DNA from: Dicyema japonicum
Taxonomy: Eukaryota > Dicyemida > Rhombozoa > Dicyemidae
Direction of reading: 5' to 3'
DNA length: 64,000 bases
Assembly (NCBI GenBank): GCA_011109175.1
Contig: RDEW01000045.1
Location: forward strand, 100,482 to 164,481
A program made the translations under genes and the position numbers. How positions within the stretch are numbered: position 1 is the first letter of the stretch; each line of letters opens with the position of its first letter. The notes under the pieces are model-generated. The model worked only from the letters and a program-made list of their open reading frames with translations. It searched no databases and was not told where the DNA came from. Of the stretch, positions 23,490 to 34,570 are shown piece after piece.

Positions 23490-23920
23490 GTTTGTAATAA
23501 AACATCCGTTAAGTTTTAGGAACTTTATTCGCCCACTAAGACTGTTTGGGTCTGATTTGAATTTATGTAGGTTCGCCACACTAAAATAGTCTTATCACGT
23601 TAAATGGCAAAATAATTTAAATGGAAATAGTTAGGAAAAGCTTATTAAAAAAAGTCATTTTTCGTCAGAGTCAATAGAGATTTGCAAAGGAACATCTAGG
23701 TTTTTAAAACAAGGGTGAACTAGCAGTGCTGGACTTGTAGATGACCGCAAAAATAGTATATCCAGTCATGAATATTGAGAATCCCATTAAAGTTGCAGTG
23801 GAGATTCTGTGGCAGATATCATAAACTCTGATCTTGGATATCCTCATTGTTCACACTGGAATTATGCTGATTAATTTTTTTAAAATTAATAATTTGTGAT
23901 AAATTGTATTATAAATATAT
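23490..23920. other. Intergenic, nothing recognised
   Basis: AT-rich sequence between the TFDP stop and a LINE fragment; no gene or repeat that I can support. Confidence 0.3.
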
Positions 23921-23930
23921 TTAGAATAAA

Positions 23931-24205
23931 TACCTCCTTAACTTCTCTACCGAGGGACGTCCGAGTAAACCTGGCTAGTCTACGATGTGGGCACCACCCC
24001 TATCTACCAGCGTACGATATCCTCTGTTCCTTTTGCAACCTCTATGTGTTGACAAAAAACTACCTATTTGAATGTCATGAATTAGCACAACGTTCATCTA
24101 CAATGCCGGGATTGACCAATCTAAGAGAGCGACCAACATTTGCTGCGTACTATTTAATAGCTCCTGGCCTCCTACATGTTAGTGAGGCCGGGGTTACTTA
24201 ACTAA
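23931..24205 (+). mobile_element. LINE C-terminal cysteine/histidine fragment (family F)
   Basis: Plus-strand frame with VRVNLASLRCGHHPYLPAYD, LCSFCN, LFECHELAQRSSTMPGLTNL. The C..C...H/C spacing follows the pattern at the end of jockey and I-type RT proteins. A minus-strand copy with the same words lies at 42680-42955. Truncated and without a palm. Confidence 0.7.
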
Positions 24206-24209
24206 CTAA

Positions 24210-25280
24210 CCTCCTTCACTTGTTGAATTCATAAAATGGTTATTTCTCGTACCGAATGTCGCAGAAATGCTCGGTTCTCTTATATTACCACTCCTTTAGC
24301 CGACGGTCGAGTACGCCTTGGACTTTAAGTATTTCACCTATTAATGGAAATAAATTCAACTCCCTCAAATCAAAATGACCCATAAACTGGTCACCATGGA
24401 CACCTCTCCTTTCTTTGCTGAGTTCATCAGTAATTAAAAAATGTAGCTTGTTTCCCCTTGCTCTGCAGCGAGTAGTCAGACCAATTTATCGGTCGGCATT
24501 GAGGCTACAAAATTCCCACATTCTGCAAGAGGTCTCCTAACCTCCTCCAAACTATCATTAAGAGGAACGACCTGGTTATCTACCAGCGGTGGAGACACTG
24601 GTTAAACACCAGAGGCACAAAGCTCGTATCATAAAGAACATCGGGATCACTTAACTAATCGCGTAACTTGTTTTTTCTTTGTGTTCTTGGGCTTATCAAG
24701 AATGTCAATAAAAATTAATTAATCAATAATCATTCAAATATTAGACATAGAGCGTTAATAAATCATCTGACTAAAAATATCAAAATTAAAATAGAAAACA
24801 TGATAAAACTGGATAAATTTGGTAATAATTATAACTGTGTATGTTTATATTTTTATTTGAGAAGGCGTTTCCTGGAATATGCAAATCACATGACGCCTCT
24901 AAGGAATTGAAGAAGCCACAGAGCGGAAAGGAATCCTTCGACTAGATAAGTATCGGTATGGGAGACGAATTGACATCAAATGGCGACAAGAGCCACAGCA
25001 ATATTCACTATACTTAATAATAAACCCACTACATTATTTTTTAGTTAAAATGCACTCCCGCGCTATCCATAAGCACATTAATACATAGCTTGTGCCGTGC
25101 TCTTCACTATACGCTCTACCAGTTTTCTCTATGAAAGTTCTCCTAGCACGTCTCTGCAGTTCATCGAGGGGTAATTTCCCTAGCATACATCCCGATCCAC
25201 TTTCACTTCTTGTAGGCAGGCCACGCTAACTTTGTATCGCTCCAAATCCACGCATAAGGTCTAAGAAAGACGATAAAGAC
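24210..25280. other. Repeat debris and AT-rich sequence
   Basis: A SINE family 2 fragment lies at about 24885-24985 (AAGAAGCCACAGAGCGGAAA, ATCCTTCGACTAGATAAGTA). Otherwise I see no gene. Confidence 0.4.
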
Positions 25281-25284
25281 ATGG

Positions 25285-28200
25285 AAATTATTATTATTAT
25301 TTTTTAAATTTATATTTTATATTATTATTTTTTTATTACAATGTCTAAATACAGATAACAATGAACATACTTTCGAGCGTTCTCTTCAGCACAATCGATT
25401 GGATGTAAGTCCTCGTTGATTCTTCAATAGATAATTTATCCATATGATTCTTGAAGCATCTTGAGACAACTCCATTCCATGTCAAAACCACTGGAATAAT
25501 CTTTACTTGGCATTCATAGAGCAGCGAAAGTTCATTTGCTAGCAAGTCATATTTGTGAAGTTTCTCAACTTCAATCTGCTTTAGTCGGTCTTGTGAGGTA
25601 ATCCCCACTTCGATTAAGGTTACTTCCTTCTTTGTTTTGTCATACACAAAAATATCAGGTATTGGACTTTTGTTTTTGTCATAATCGACGTGTCAACTCT
25701 GATTTCGACATTTTGAGTCGTCAATATTGACTGAACCGAATGTCCTTTCAATTTCCTGCTTCTTTTGATTCCATAAACTCGACAAAGATGGATGCACTTT
25801 ACCACTTCATTATGTCTTCGGAGATAATCACTGTTTAGCACTTTACCACATTGAGTGGCCAAATGATCGACAGTTTTCCTGCTTTTTTTTAAATGGTTGC
25901 ATAATGACCTCGTGTGTGCGAAAAACAAATTCCTTTCTTGAGCTACAATGCTTGGGCCGTTATTTCCTTGGATAACCATTCTGAGGAAGTAGATAGGTCG
26001 ACATTTGTTTCATAATACATTTGACAAAATAAAGTGTAGTGTTCTGCAATAAATTTTATTTAATAAATATTTCCTCTGAGTGTTCTTGAGAGACTTAATC
26101 TCCATGATTTCGCTGTCGGCAATTGCATAATTAGAGGCAAGAAATCCTGCGATTTTTGCCAAGTGCCATTTTTTTGTTTTTATTACTCGCAGAATCCCCG
26201 ACCTTCGCAAACACACAGTCGACTGTTTTTCCAAACTTTTAAGGAACTGGAGGAGTATTAATTCGCTCTTAGACGAAATCGAGGTAAGTCCTCTTCCAAA
26301 ATCTTCCTGTCCAAATACAGCCTCTCTTTATTTGCAGGTTTGAGGTGTGACGTAAGCAGTTGCCGTATTTGTTGGTCAACATCATCAAATTCCTAAGGTT
26401 AATATTAATCCATATAACAGCTAGCGATTTTTAGAGACTGACTTTTCCGAACTCATCTCCAAGCCGGCAACATGAAAGAAATTGCGAACAACTTCCATCA
26501 TTTTAATAACAGCATCTTCTTTTAGCCCAAATATCTTTAAATCATCGATGAGCAACAAATGATTGGTAGAAGTAGCCAGAGTATTAGGGTCCTCCTGATT
26601 AATTTGGAGTCTTGGGAACATAGAGTTACGGGTCCTGCTCAAGGGTTCTATTACCATGACAAATAGCTGAGGGGATAATGAATTTCCTTGCAGAATTCCC
26701 CGTCCCAGTTTTACAGAACCAATTCTTCTTCCTTCGAAGTGGAGATTTACAGTCCACTTTTTGACTATGGTCTTTACAAAGTTAACATCCCAACGGGGTA
26801 TTCCTGAGCAGTCCAATACATGAAGTAAAAATTCATGGTCAACAGAATCAAGGCCTCTTCACATCCACCCAAGCAGAATAAAGGGCGTTTCCATACTCCT
26901 TATTTAAGCATTGATTAATAAGGGCTTGTTCCTTAGCGCCCTGACAATGTTTCATCGTTCCCAGCTGATTGTCAGAAAATAGTCCAAACGAATCCACAAA
27001 ATCTGAGAGTTTGGCATTAACACATTTGGTAATAAGTTTGCATAATGTTGGCATACACGTTATAGGACCTAAGTCTTTAGGAGTCTCACAATCATCCTTT
27101 TTTTCAAACGATAACAATTTATTGAAGAATAAAACCAAATAGTTAAAGGCTACTGGCTGCTCTCAGGATTGAGAGCGCATTTCCCCTTACGATCTGTAAG
27201 GAGATGCGCTCAATGAGCCAGCCCTTCTCTCTGACATCCCTCCTCCTTTTAGCGACTAACGATCCAATTTTGTTGAGCAGGGCTAACGACCTGCTTCTTA
27301 TGACTCCCGAAGTTTCGACTGCGACTGGTTCAAATGTGTACTGCTCGCCGAGGCATGTGTACTTCTTTGCTTTAAGTATCATCCTTTTTAGGAATTAAAT
27401 AGGTTATTCCAGTATAAAACCAACTTTCAGGCATATATTCTCCATTAATAATTCGATTAATCTCAGTACATAAAAAGCCGTGTAAAGATTCCATTTTCTT
27501 AATAAAGAAATTGTGTGACCCATCGCATCCACACGCCTTCCAATAGGAGAGCCATTTAATAACATCCAGGATAAACTCATTCGTGAACTCTGACAACATG
27601 CCTTTAATACCAGTATTTACTTTACCAACACTCTCATATGGCACGTGCATCTCTTTTCTTTTAGACCACACTCATTCTCTGAACGACATACAGTCCTCAT
27701 CATCGAACCATATAAAGTGACTTCAGTGCTCGATGATAAATTCCGATAAAATCTTCTGCGATTTAGTTCAAAACAACAGTTGTCCTTGCGAAAGTCCTTC
27801 CTCGAATAATGTACAGCTATTTGCTTTTTCTTAATTCTGACAAGGTCACATAGTAGAGCTTCAATCCTGGCAACCTCCCCTTTTTGGCCCTTTTGTATCC
27901 ATAGGCACAAAGAACATCCATAACCTTTTGTTTTTCAAACACAGAGAGAGCCTGTTTGGAAAAGATTGACAAGTTCTAGTTCTGTCGTCAGCTTTGAGAT
28001 TTTCTTCTCAGTGTTTTCCAACCACGTACTCTGCGGCTTAACCTTCACAGTTAAAGCCATATAAGCATACTGTGCAGCATATAGAATATCAGTAATTTGA
28101 TTGATATCCTGAAGCGGATTGTCTTTCGTAATACAATAAATTGCCGTATTTAGTCTCGAAAAAACATTAACTCTGTCATAGTTTCTCTGAATTTTGGGGG

Positions 28201-28650
28201 TTGGGTTTCGAGTATTCCTCGGAATTGACTTAATTTTCTGAATTTGTACTTTTAGTTCCTCTAGGCTTCTTTTTCCACATTAGTATTATTTTGCCTTTTG
28301 AAGCATTCGCCTCCTTTTTCACTGCTATTCCTGATTTTCAGGTTTCAGCATAGGCTAGAACTCTTGGAGTACTTTTCATTGAACTTTTTAAGTACGAGGT
28401 TACAGCCACTTCTAGGTATTTCCGAATCTTGGCTTTGTGGCAATAAAAATCTGAGATACCCACTCAGCTTTAGAGACACGATAATGGACCTCTTCGATAA
28501 CGGCAGATAGCGAATGAAAGTTGGTTTTGGCAGCAATGTTCCAACGATGTTGATATTAGTTCCTGCGACATCATCCAGCTCCACAGAAGACGGTCTGCTT
28601 CTACTATACTATCTTCTTTATTTGATTTTGCAGGAAGGCCATAGGATTCG
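25285..28650 (-). mobile_element. LINE family D (RT plus restriction-like endonuclease), damaged
   Basis: Read from about 28650 down to an AAT-repeat tail at 25288-25300. The N-terminal region has a GCNLVLKKFNEKYS block. RT parts follow: SYWKACGCDGSHNFFIKK (27372-27671), LGPITCMPTLCKLITKCVN (26848-27138), GRGILQGNSLSPQLFV and the palm box LLLIDDLKIFGL (26421-26816). The C-terminus has a Cys/His knuckle (HLATQCGKVLNS, RRHNEVVKCIH) and a PD-(D/E)XK-type nuclease: PDIFVYDKTKKEVTLIEVG, then KIIPVVLTWNGVVS (25345-25700). This order is that of RLE-type LINEs (R2/NeSL-like group). The copy is frame-broken and carries a nested insertion at 27103-27377. Confidence 0.85.
27103..27377 (-). mobile_element. 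Nested LINE family B 3' fragment with 12-bp TSD
   Basis: Within the RT of family D the reading PKKDD is cut and resumes as KKDDCETPKDLGP after about 275 bp. The insert encodes, on the minus strand, KAKKYTCLGEQYTFEPVAVE, TSG and GWLIERISLQIVRGNALS, then a stop and a short 3' UTR. ATCATCCTTTTT stands on both sides, at 27091-27102 and 27378-27389. This is a 5'-truncated retrotransposition with a perfect target-site duplication. Confidence 0.88.
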
Positions 28651-28654
28651 ATTT

Positions 28655-28800
28655 CTCCATATGAAGCCTGTAATGGACTTATGTAAAATAGATTTAATCG
28701 ACACAAGATATGTTCTATTGGGTTCCTTCCTTAGATTAATTAGTTGTGACTGTTTGTGTTGGCCTTACAAAATAATTGTAAGCCTGGAGTTACTTTATTT
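28655..28800 (+). repeat. LINE 3' end fragment
   Basis: AAGCCTGTAATGGACTTATG, GGGTTCCTTCCTTAGATTAA and ATTGTAAGCCTGGAGTTA match 13510-13645. It meets the tail of a minus-strand family A copy at 28800, so two LINE tails stand end to end. Confidence 0.5.
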
Positions 28801-29262
28801 ATTTATTTAACACCCAAGACCACGGTAAAATCAAAACTAACTATTACGTGATCCCGATGCGCTCCGCCAAATCCTCATTCTTTCCCGGTGCTCCTCCCTC
28901 GTACCCACACAAGCTCGTACAGGGCGGCTGACTGTATTTGCAGGGCCACCTTCCCGTATGCCGGAGTTTTGTTTAATGAGGGCCTCCAGAGTAGTCGGTC
29001 CGGTTCTGTGTCTCCCACAAGACCACCGCTCCGTCATTCTGAAAGCCTTCTTTTGAACGTCCTCGATTTTCTTAGTGTTCGTACATGACAATGAAGGTCC
29101 CCACGAAGCACACGCGTACGAGAAGCATGGTTCGATGTATTGCATGTAAATGTTCATCAAAACCGAATGGGCACATGTCTTCCATATTCCAGATAAACAA
29201 TTTAATACATTGATCCTCTTCTCGCACTTCAATAATAATAATATTAATAAAAATGCAAACAA
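28800..29262 (-). mobile_element. Family A (jockey/CR1-like) LINE 3' fragment
   Basis: Minus-strand frame of 141 codons: RINVLNCLSGIWKTCAHSVL, MQYIEPCFSYACASWGPSLS, KIEDVQKKAFRMTERWSCGR and TREEHRERMR. This is the same C-terminus as at 4.2-4.7 kb but with fewer breaks. The tail on the plus strand is TTTATTTATTTATTTAACAC. It is the best copy for defining this end of the family. Confidence 0.85.
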
Positions 29263-29365
29263 ATTGAGTCAAAAAAATTAAAATTTAATGATATTTATTT
29301 TAAACAATTTATAATTTTTTAAATAATATTTAACAATAGATAGAATTGATTAAATAATCGGCCTA

Positions 29366-30480
29366 ATGTTTGTTGTTTCCACTTTATTTTTTAATTCTTT
29401 TATTTCATCTAAAATTCATTTCAAATACGAATCAATCAATCATTCTATCAAAGATGATTATTATGAAATCAAATGGAATAATTTTCTGGAAAAATACAGT
29501 TAAATTAATTTTTCACTTTAGACAAATCATATTCTGGTTTAGAACGGCTATTTTTACTGAAAATTTAAGATTTATTGACAACCACAATTTACTTGCAGAG
29601 CAAAGAAAAGTATTATATAAATTGGGGATTAATCAGTTTGCTGACATGGTTATCTTGTAATAAATTTTTGTAGACAATAAAAGAAATATTCAAACCCAGC
29701 AAATTCAATTTATATAATAATTATAATTCTTATGATACAGCGGAGAATGAATTACTTGGAGATTACACTATCCATGCAAAGAAATATCCTTCGTCTTTTA
29801 ATTGAGTAAATCGAAACTGTGTAACTGATATAAATTTCCAAGGAGCTATGTGTGGGCCATGTAATGCATTTGTCTTAGTTAACGATTGATTTATGTATTT
29901 AGTTGGCCACGTTGGAGTCACATTTGGCAATCAAACACAATAAACTTGTATCAATGAGCGAACAAAATATGGTCGATTGTCTGATTTATGGATGTAACGG
30001 TGGAAGTGAAAGTACTGTGTATGAATACATCCAAAAAACGGAGGAATTAATTCTGAAAAACGGTATCCATATATTGATAATTATATAGGCTGGTAAATTC
30101 AAATATGGAAGTCAACCAGATATTAAGTTTAATTTGACTGGAGTTAAAGTACATAAAGCAGGTGATGAAAAAATTCTTTTGCGTACTCTTGTAGATGTTG
30201 GTCCTGTTACTGATAGAATTCGTCATTCTTTAAGTTTTTAATATTATTTTGGAGGTAAATATTAGTGAGACATGTTAGGAATATTACATTTTAAAAGTTG
30301 TTTGGCTGCGAATAATTACCACTCAACTTAGTTGTTGGTATGGAGTTTCAAAGGGAGAAAAATATTGGCTCATAAAAAATTCATTTGGTAAAATTTGGGG
30401 GATATATGGCTACATGAAATTGGCACGGGGATAAATAACTGTGGATTTCCTTTGAAATCCATATATCCTATAATCGAATA
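29366..30480 (+). pseudogene. Cathepsin L-like papain-family cysteine protease, broken
   Basis: Start at 29366 gives a hydrophobic leader (MFVVSTLFFNSF) and an I29-type propeptide (LYKLGINQFADM). The catalytic region reads NFQGAMCGPCNAF, where family members have Q-G-x-C-G-S-C-W-A-F. Cys25 is kept but the following Trp is Asn. SEQNMVDCLIYGCNGG, a GPVT segment, a His-containing NNYHST stretch and KNSFGKIWG follow. Introns of 23, 25 and 31 nt fit. Damage: a TGA at the conserved Trp before the mature domain (FNW to FN-stop, about 29804), a one-base shift in a T run near 29548, another near 30060, and a stop near 30240. Some shifts could be sequence errors; the TGA and the W-to-N change are not of that kind, so I call it a probable pseudogene. 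Confidence 0.75.
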
Positions 30481-30554
30481 ATTATATCCTAGGATAACTC
30501 TGTGTGTTATGAGGTGTTAATACAATTTGGTTGTAATAAATATTGAGTTAATTA

Positions 30555-30596
30555 TGTCACATGGGCGGCGCGTAACGCATGGGCAGCCTGTTACAT
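30555..30596 (+). repeat. Left TIR of Ginger-like element
   Basis: Starts TGTCACATGGGCGG and ends GCAGCCTGTTACAT. Its inverse is at 31932-31973, and it is preceded by ATTA. Confidence 0.85.
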
Positions 30597-30635
30597 TTTT
30601 TCGACCTTGAAAAGGTCTTTTGATTATCCGACATT

Positions 30636-30742
30636 ATTATTATTATTACCCCCAGGATCACTGGGTCAAAAAGAAAGAAATAAAAGTTCTCATCTAACTA
30701 AGTGATCCCAGACCGACAAAGGTGAGGATGAGTTCCTCATTG
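30636..30742 (-). mobile_element. Nested LINE tail with 14-bp TSD
   Basis: GATTATCCGACATT occurs at 30622-30635 and again at 30743-30756. Between them is a 107-bp minus-strand LINE 3' end with an AAT-repeat tail (ATTATTATTATT on the plus strand) and the word GATCCCAGACCGACAAAGG. The same 3' end is on the plus strand at about 33005-33095. Confidence 0.88.
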
Positions 30743-30871
30743 GATTATCCGACATTTAATTTTATATATCCGATTTATATCGTGATTTAATCCTGTTAAA
30801 TTAGTTTTTTATTCATAAATGTTATGATTATAAAGATTTTATTTTTATAGCGGTAAACCTAGATTTCTAGC

Positions 30872-31467
30872 GTGATTTATAGCATGGAAGATTATTTTGT
30901 TGCGATGGCTTCTTACAAGGGTTTTGTGAAAGATTGCGTTGAATATCAAACTTTAAAAGATGCTTTGCATGATAAATTTCCCGAAAATCTTCCGAGCCAC
31001 CGAAAATATAGGCTTGTAAAGAAGATAGAGAATTTTTCTATTATCAATGATAGGTATTGTAAATTTTCAATAATTTTAGACTGTATCTTAAATCAACTGA
31101 TCCCAAGTTAGTCATATCCCTGGATAATGAAACCGAAATGGAGCATGTTGCGAAATCGTTGCACGAAAAATTTTCTGATTTAAAATTTAAAAATCAAGAA
31201 ATAACAAAACTTTGCGAAGATTTTAACATTAAGCAAATTCACGGAAGGCATAACAATCCACGAGCACAAGGAATTGTCGAAAGATTTAATCAGACGATCA
31301 CGAGGAAGTTGTCAAAAATATGGATAACAGTGAAAAAATGGCTTGATAAATTAGATAGTTATAACATATCGGTCCATTCATTTTCTAACGAAAGTCCGAT
31401 TCCAGAACAAATTGACGATTTGGTTAATTGTTCGACTCAGAATCTATTGAAAATTCACGTAGTTTGA
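30872..31467 (+). CDS. Integrase (rve) core remnant of the Ginger-like element
   Basis: Two frames, 30872-31111 and 31138-31467. The second holds the C-terminal half of an integrase core: an FKNQEITKLCEDFNIKQ helix before the QGIVERFNQT signature with the catalytic Glu, and a KWLDKLDSYNISVHSFSNESP tail. The DHF/SDNG part before it is missing or degenerate. A GPY/F-type module and chromodomain were not recognised. Non-functional as it stands. Confidence 0.7.
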
Positions 31468-31931
31468 TTTAAAAAAATTATATCTAGATAATTCCCATTC
31501 AGATAATTTGTGTCCGAATGCGAAGAGATTCAATTTCGAAATTAAATCGATTTGAAAGAAAATCGAATTATTACAAAGCTATGAACAGGAAAATGAATGT
31601 TCATAATAGTAAATATACTTTTAACATGGGAGATAATGTATGAATCAAAAAACATTAATAAATAGGTTCGGGCTAAAAAGGACTTTGGAACAAAACATTG
31701 CGACTGGATAAGTTTGAGTCTCAGTATTATCCAGTTGCAGAAATAATTAATATTTTATCGAATAATCGCGTGGAGGTAGTTTTAAATAGTTTAATTTGAT
31801 AGATAAAAAATTCGAAAGGAGAAATATCGACTGTATTAATGAGTAGACTAAAAAAAGTTACTTAAATTTAATTTTTTGTGGTTAATAAATCATTTATAAA
31901 ATTAATTGAAGTTAATCTTGGTTCAAGGTTA

Positions 31932-31973
31932 ATGTAACAGGCTGCCCATAGGTAACGCTTGACGCATGTGACA
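31932..31973 (-). repeat. Right TIR of Ginger-like element
   Basis: Reverse complement starts TGTCACATGCG and ends GGGCAGCCTGTTACAT; followed by ATTA. Confidence 0.85.
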
Positions 31974-32039
31974 ATTAATTTTTATCTTATATTTGTCTGT
32001 AATTATATACAGGTAGATCGAACAAAGACATATTAGTGG

Positions 32040-33100
32040 GAGTCTTCTCACTATTATCCCGATGAGTTTATTTCCACTATCGCACGATATCTATTCTGAA
32101 TCAAGGATCCTCGAAAGGGTTGTTCTGGAAAAAAGTACAGGATTTAATCTCAAATACCTTCAACTACGACCCAGTAAGGATTCCGGAGTAAACTTCGACC
32201 TCAACACACCTTTAAACTTTAACACAATTCATTGCAGAAGGATTTAATCCTAAAGCCGATAAAAGGACAGTAGTACTTAGGATAGTACTCATATCCGTGG
32301 ACATCACGAAAGTATTGGACTCAGTCTGCAAGAACTCCCTACATAGCAGATATTTGAAACGCGAACTTGAAGTTTTGGCTTGGAAACTTCCTAAAAGGAA
32401 GACGAGCAAATGTACTCTAAAACACTTCAAATCAAGATCTCGAAACTCTTAAACTTCTACATAAACGACATGCCACAGAACTGTAATGAGAATTACTTTT
32501 TACTCCGATGTATCATTTTAGCTTCAAAGGCTCTCGAAGCGGAGGCGCGACACATAATTAACAAAGTCATCTGTCATGCTGATAACTAGGTACAAGAGAC
32601 AGCTAGCTCTATATCGAACTAAAAATCCTTATAAAAATGAGGCTATTCCATTAACAAAACACCGAGGATTCTGGGGGTCATTTTGATAAGGGACTCTTTT
32701 ATTCGACATGATAGAACAAAGTAACTTTTGCTGTGAAAAAAAATGAGAATTTTAAACTGCTATCAAAAACCTTAAAGGCAAAACTAGGAGCCTTTCCACA
32801 GTTTATAAACAATTTATTTGACCTACGATGACGTATGCAAGTCCTTTGTGGGCAATGCAGATTTCACGCTCCTCGTTATTTGAAACTCTCCTGTTTCATA
32901 TAATATCGAAATATCTACAAACATGCACCAAGTTTTGAGCCAATACAATGTCCGATGGGAAGAGCAGTACAGAATCTCATCCCCGTCTGACTCGTCATCT
33001 CCTTTGTCGGTCTGGGATCACTTGGTTAGTTGAGAACATTTATTTCTTTCTCTTTGACCCAGTGATCGTGGTGTAGTAATAATAAAAATATATCGATTGA
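32040..33100 (+). mobile_element. Degenerate LINE, plus strand, with (TAA)n tail
   Basis: Around 32275-32400 the frame VDITKVLDSVCKNSLHSRYL matches the DI.KAFDSV..LL RT motif. Later parts contain an ILGVILIRD-like thumb (about 32660-32700). The 3' end GTCTGGGATCACTTGGTTAG to GATCGTGGTGTAGTAATAAT at 33015-33095 is the same as the nested tail at 30.7 kb. Many stops and shifts. Confidence 0.65.
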
Positions 33101-33279
33101 ACCACGATGGGAAAATATCCTTCCCGAACATAAGCATGCCTCATACCAAATTATTGGTACAGAACTATTCAATGACAATTTTATCTAATTTGTTCATCTT
33201 GGACGACATTCTAATCACCTTGGACATTATACCCTTTCTAAATTAACCCTCATAAACAAGGAAATTGCTAAAATTGACG

Positions 33280-33620
33280 GTGCACTTGCGCTCATCAACA
33301 TTCGACCACAACACACCTTAAAACTTTAAGAAAAGTCATTGCGGAAGCATTGCACCCCCAAAACCCATAAAAACAGTACTTATTTCCGTTGAGATCACAA
33401 AAGTATTTGTCTCAGTCTATAGGAACTCCTTACAAAGAATATATTTGAAACGAACATCCACTCGAACTTGAGGTTTTGGCTTAAAAAATTCCTAAATAGA
33501 AGACGAGCACAAGATCTCTGCAAACACATCAAATCAAGATCTCGCTATTTTCCAACTAGAGTCCATCAGGTTCCCCACTGTCACTCCAACTCTTCTATCT
33601 CCACATAAACGACATGCCAC
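33280..33620 (+). mobile_element. Second degenerate copy of the 32-kb LINE RT segment
   Basis: Repeats, with changes, the 32210-32480 stretch: CATTGCGGAAGCATTGCACC, ISVEITKVFVSV (RT motif) and ACGAGCACAAG. It begins and ends without recognisable tails. Confidence 0.6.
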
Positions 33621-33939
33621 AAAACTGTGATGAGAGTTGTCTCCTACACCAACATACATTCTTGCCTCATAAGATTCCCTCCTACACCGACGAAGTGCTT
33701 TATAAAAACAAAATAATAACCGGCACGATTCCACATGATACAATTTAATACAGTTTTTAAATTTGTTAAAATTATCGTCAAAAATGAAACAATTTAAGCA
33801 TCATGTTTTGGAGATAAGCGCGCAGTGCGCTAAAAACAAGCAGAATCACGCACCTTGTAAGACAGTATCGTTGTTCTTGGAACGTTCGTATATAAGAACG
33901 AGTGTAAAGTTTAATCTTATGAACGTCTTCTGACCACGT

Positions 33940-34570
33940 ATAACCCTTATAACTGCGGTTTGTAAAATTTACGAAATTGACGGAAATTCATTTGTTTTAT
34001 CTGGTGGTCTCATTTTAATGACACCGTCCGCTCCAATATTGTCGAATCCGGGGAGCGTTTTGACACTCCTCCTCTGGAGTTTAAATTCTTAGTCTTTTAT
34101 CTCTTGGTTCAGGATTCGAACTTTGCGTTGTATTTCTTTCGTTGATGGTAATCCTTTTAAGGCGACTTCTTTTTTACATAAAGAAATCTTTCTATGCTCT
34201 GTCAGCGTTAATATAACATTTGGTACTGAAATCTCCCTTCCTCCTGGACAGTCTAGTTCATAAAGGCCACCATTTGTCGAGGGAGGAGAAACCACCCAGG
34301 TATAGATTCTTAAGCAGGCTTTCGATAGTTGATCTGTAGAGACTTCAGTTGTAATATTTGTAGATGCAGCGCCAAGAGACTCCGAACAAAAATTTCTTTT
34401 CTGATCTTGAGAGAGATTGGATTATGATCACTACTTGAGTCACAAATGACCGATTTTCACGTTATCGCACTCAATAAAATAGAGCAATGAGAGAGATCAG
34501 GGGATGTTTGCAAGTCGATGGGTCGTTCATGATCGTCAGTCTATCCGTCTGTTATAGTAGTAGTTTCCAT
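33940..34570 (-). mobile_element. LINE endonuclease fragment (SDHNPI motif)
   Basis: On the minus strand the frame around 34410-34450 reads CDSSSDHNPISLKIRKE, the S-D-H-N-P-I box of APE endonucleases. It continues into 34089-34295 (a basic LNQEIKD-ending frame), which corresponds to the linker before the RT in family C. No RT is joined to it. Confidence 0.55.

Larger units (their letters stand above)
30555..31973 (+). mobile_element. Ginger-like integrase DNA transposon with TIRs and 4-bp TSD
   Basis: The 1419-bp element begins TGTCACATG and ends CATGTGACA. The 42-bp terminal inverted repeats (30555-30596 and 31932-31973) agree at 34 of 42 positions. ATTA flanks both sides (30551-30554 and 31974-31977). 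Inside, the plus strand encodes the end of a retroviral-type integrase core: FKNQEITKLCEDFNIKQIHG and NNPRAQGIVERFNQTITRKL at 31138-31467. An upstream frame at 30872-31111 has no known motif. TG...CA ends, an rve-type integrase, TIRs and a 4-bp TSD are the features of Ginger cut-and-paste transposons. The first catalytic Asp is not visible, so this copy is a deleted derivative. Confidence 0.8.

Noticed and set aside
25288-25340. ATT-rich microsatellite
   Set aside because: Explained as the 3' tail of the minus-strand LINE family D.
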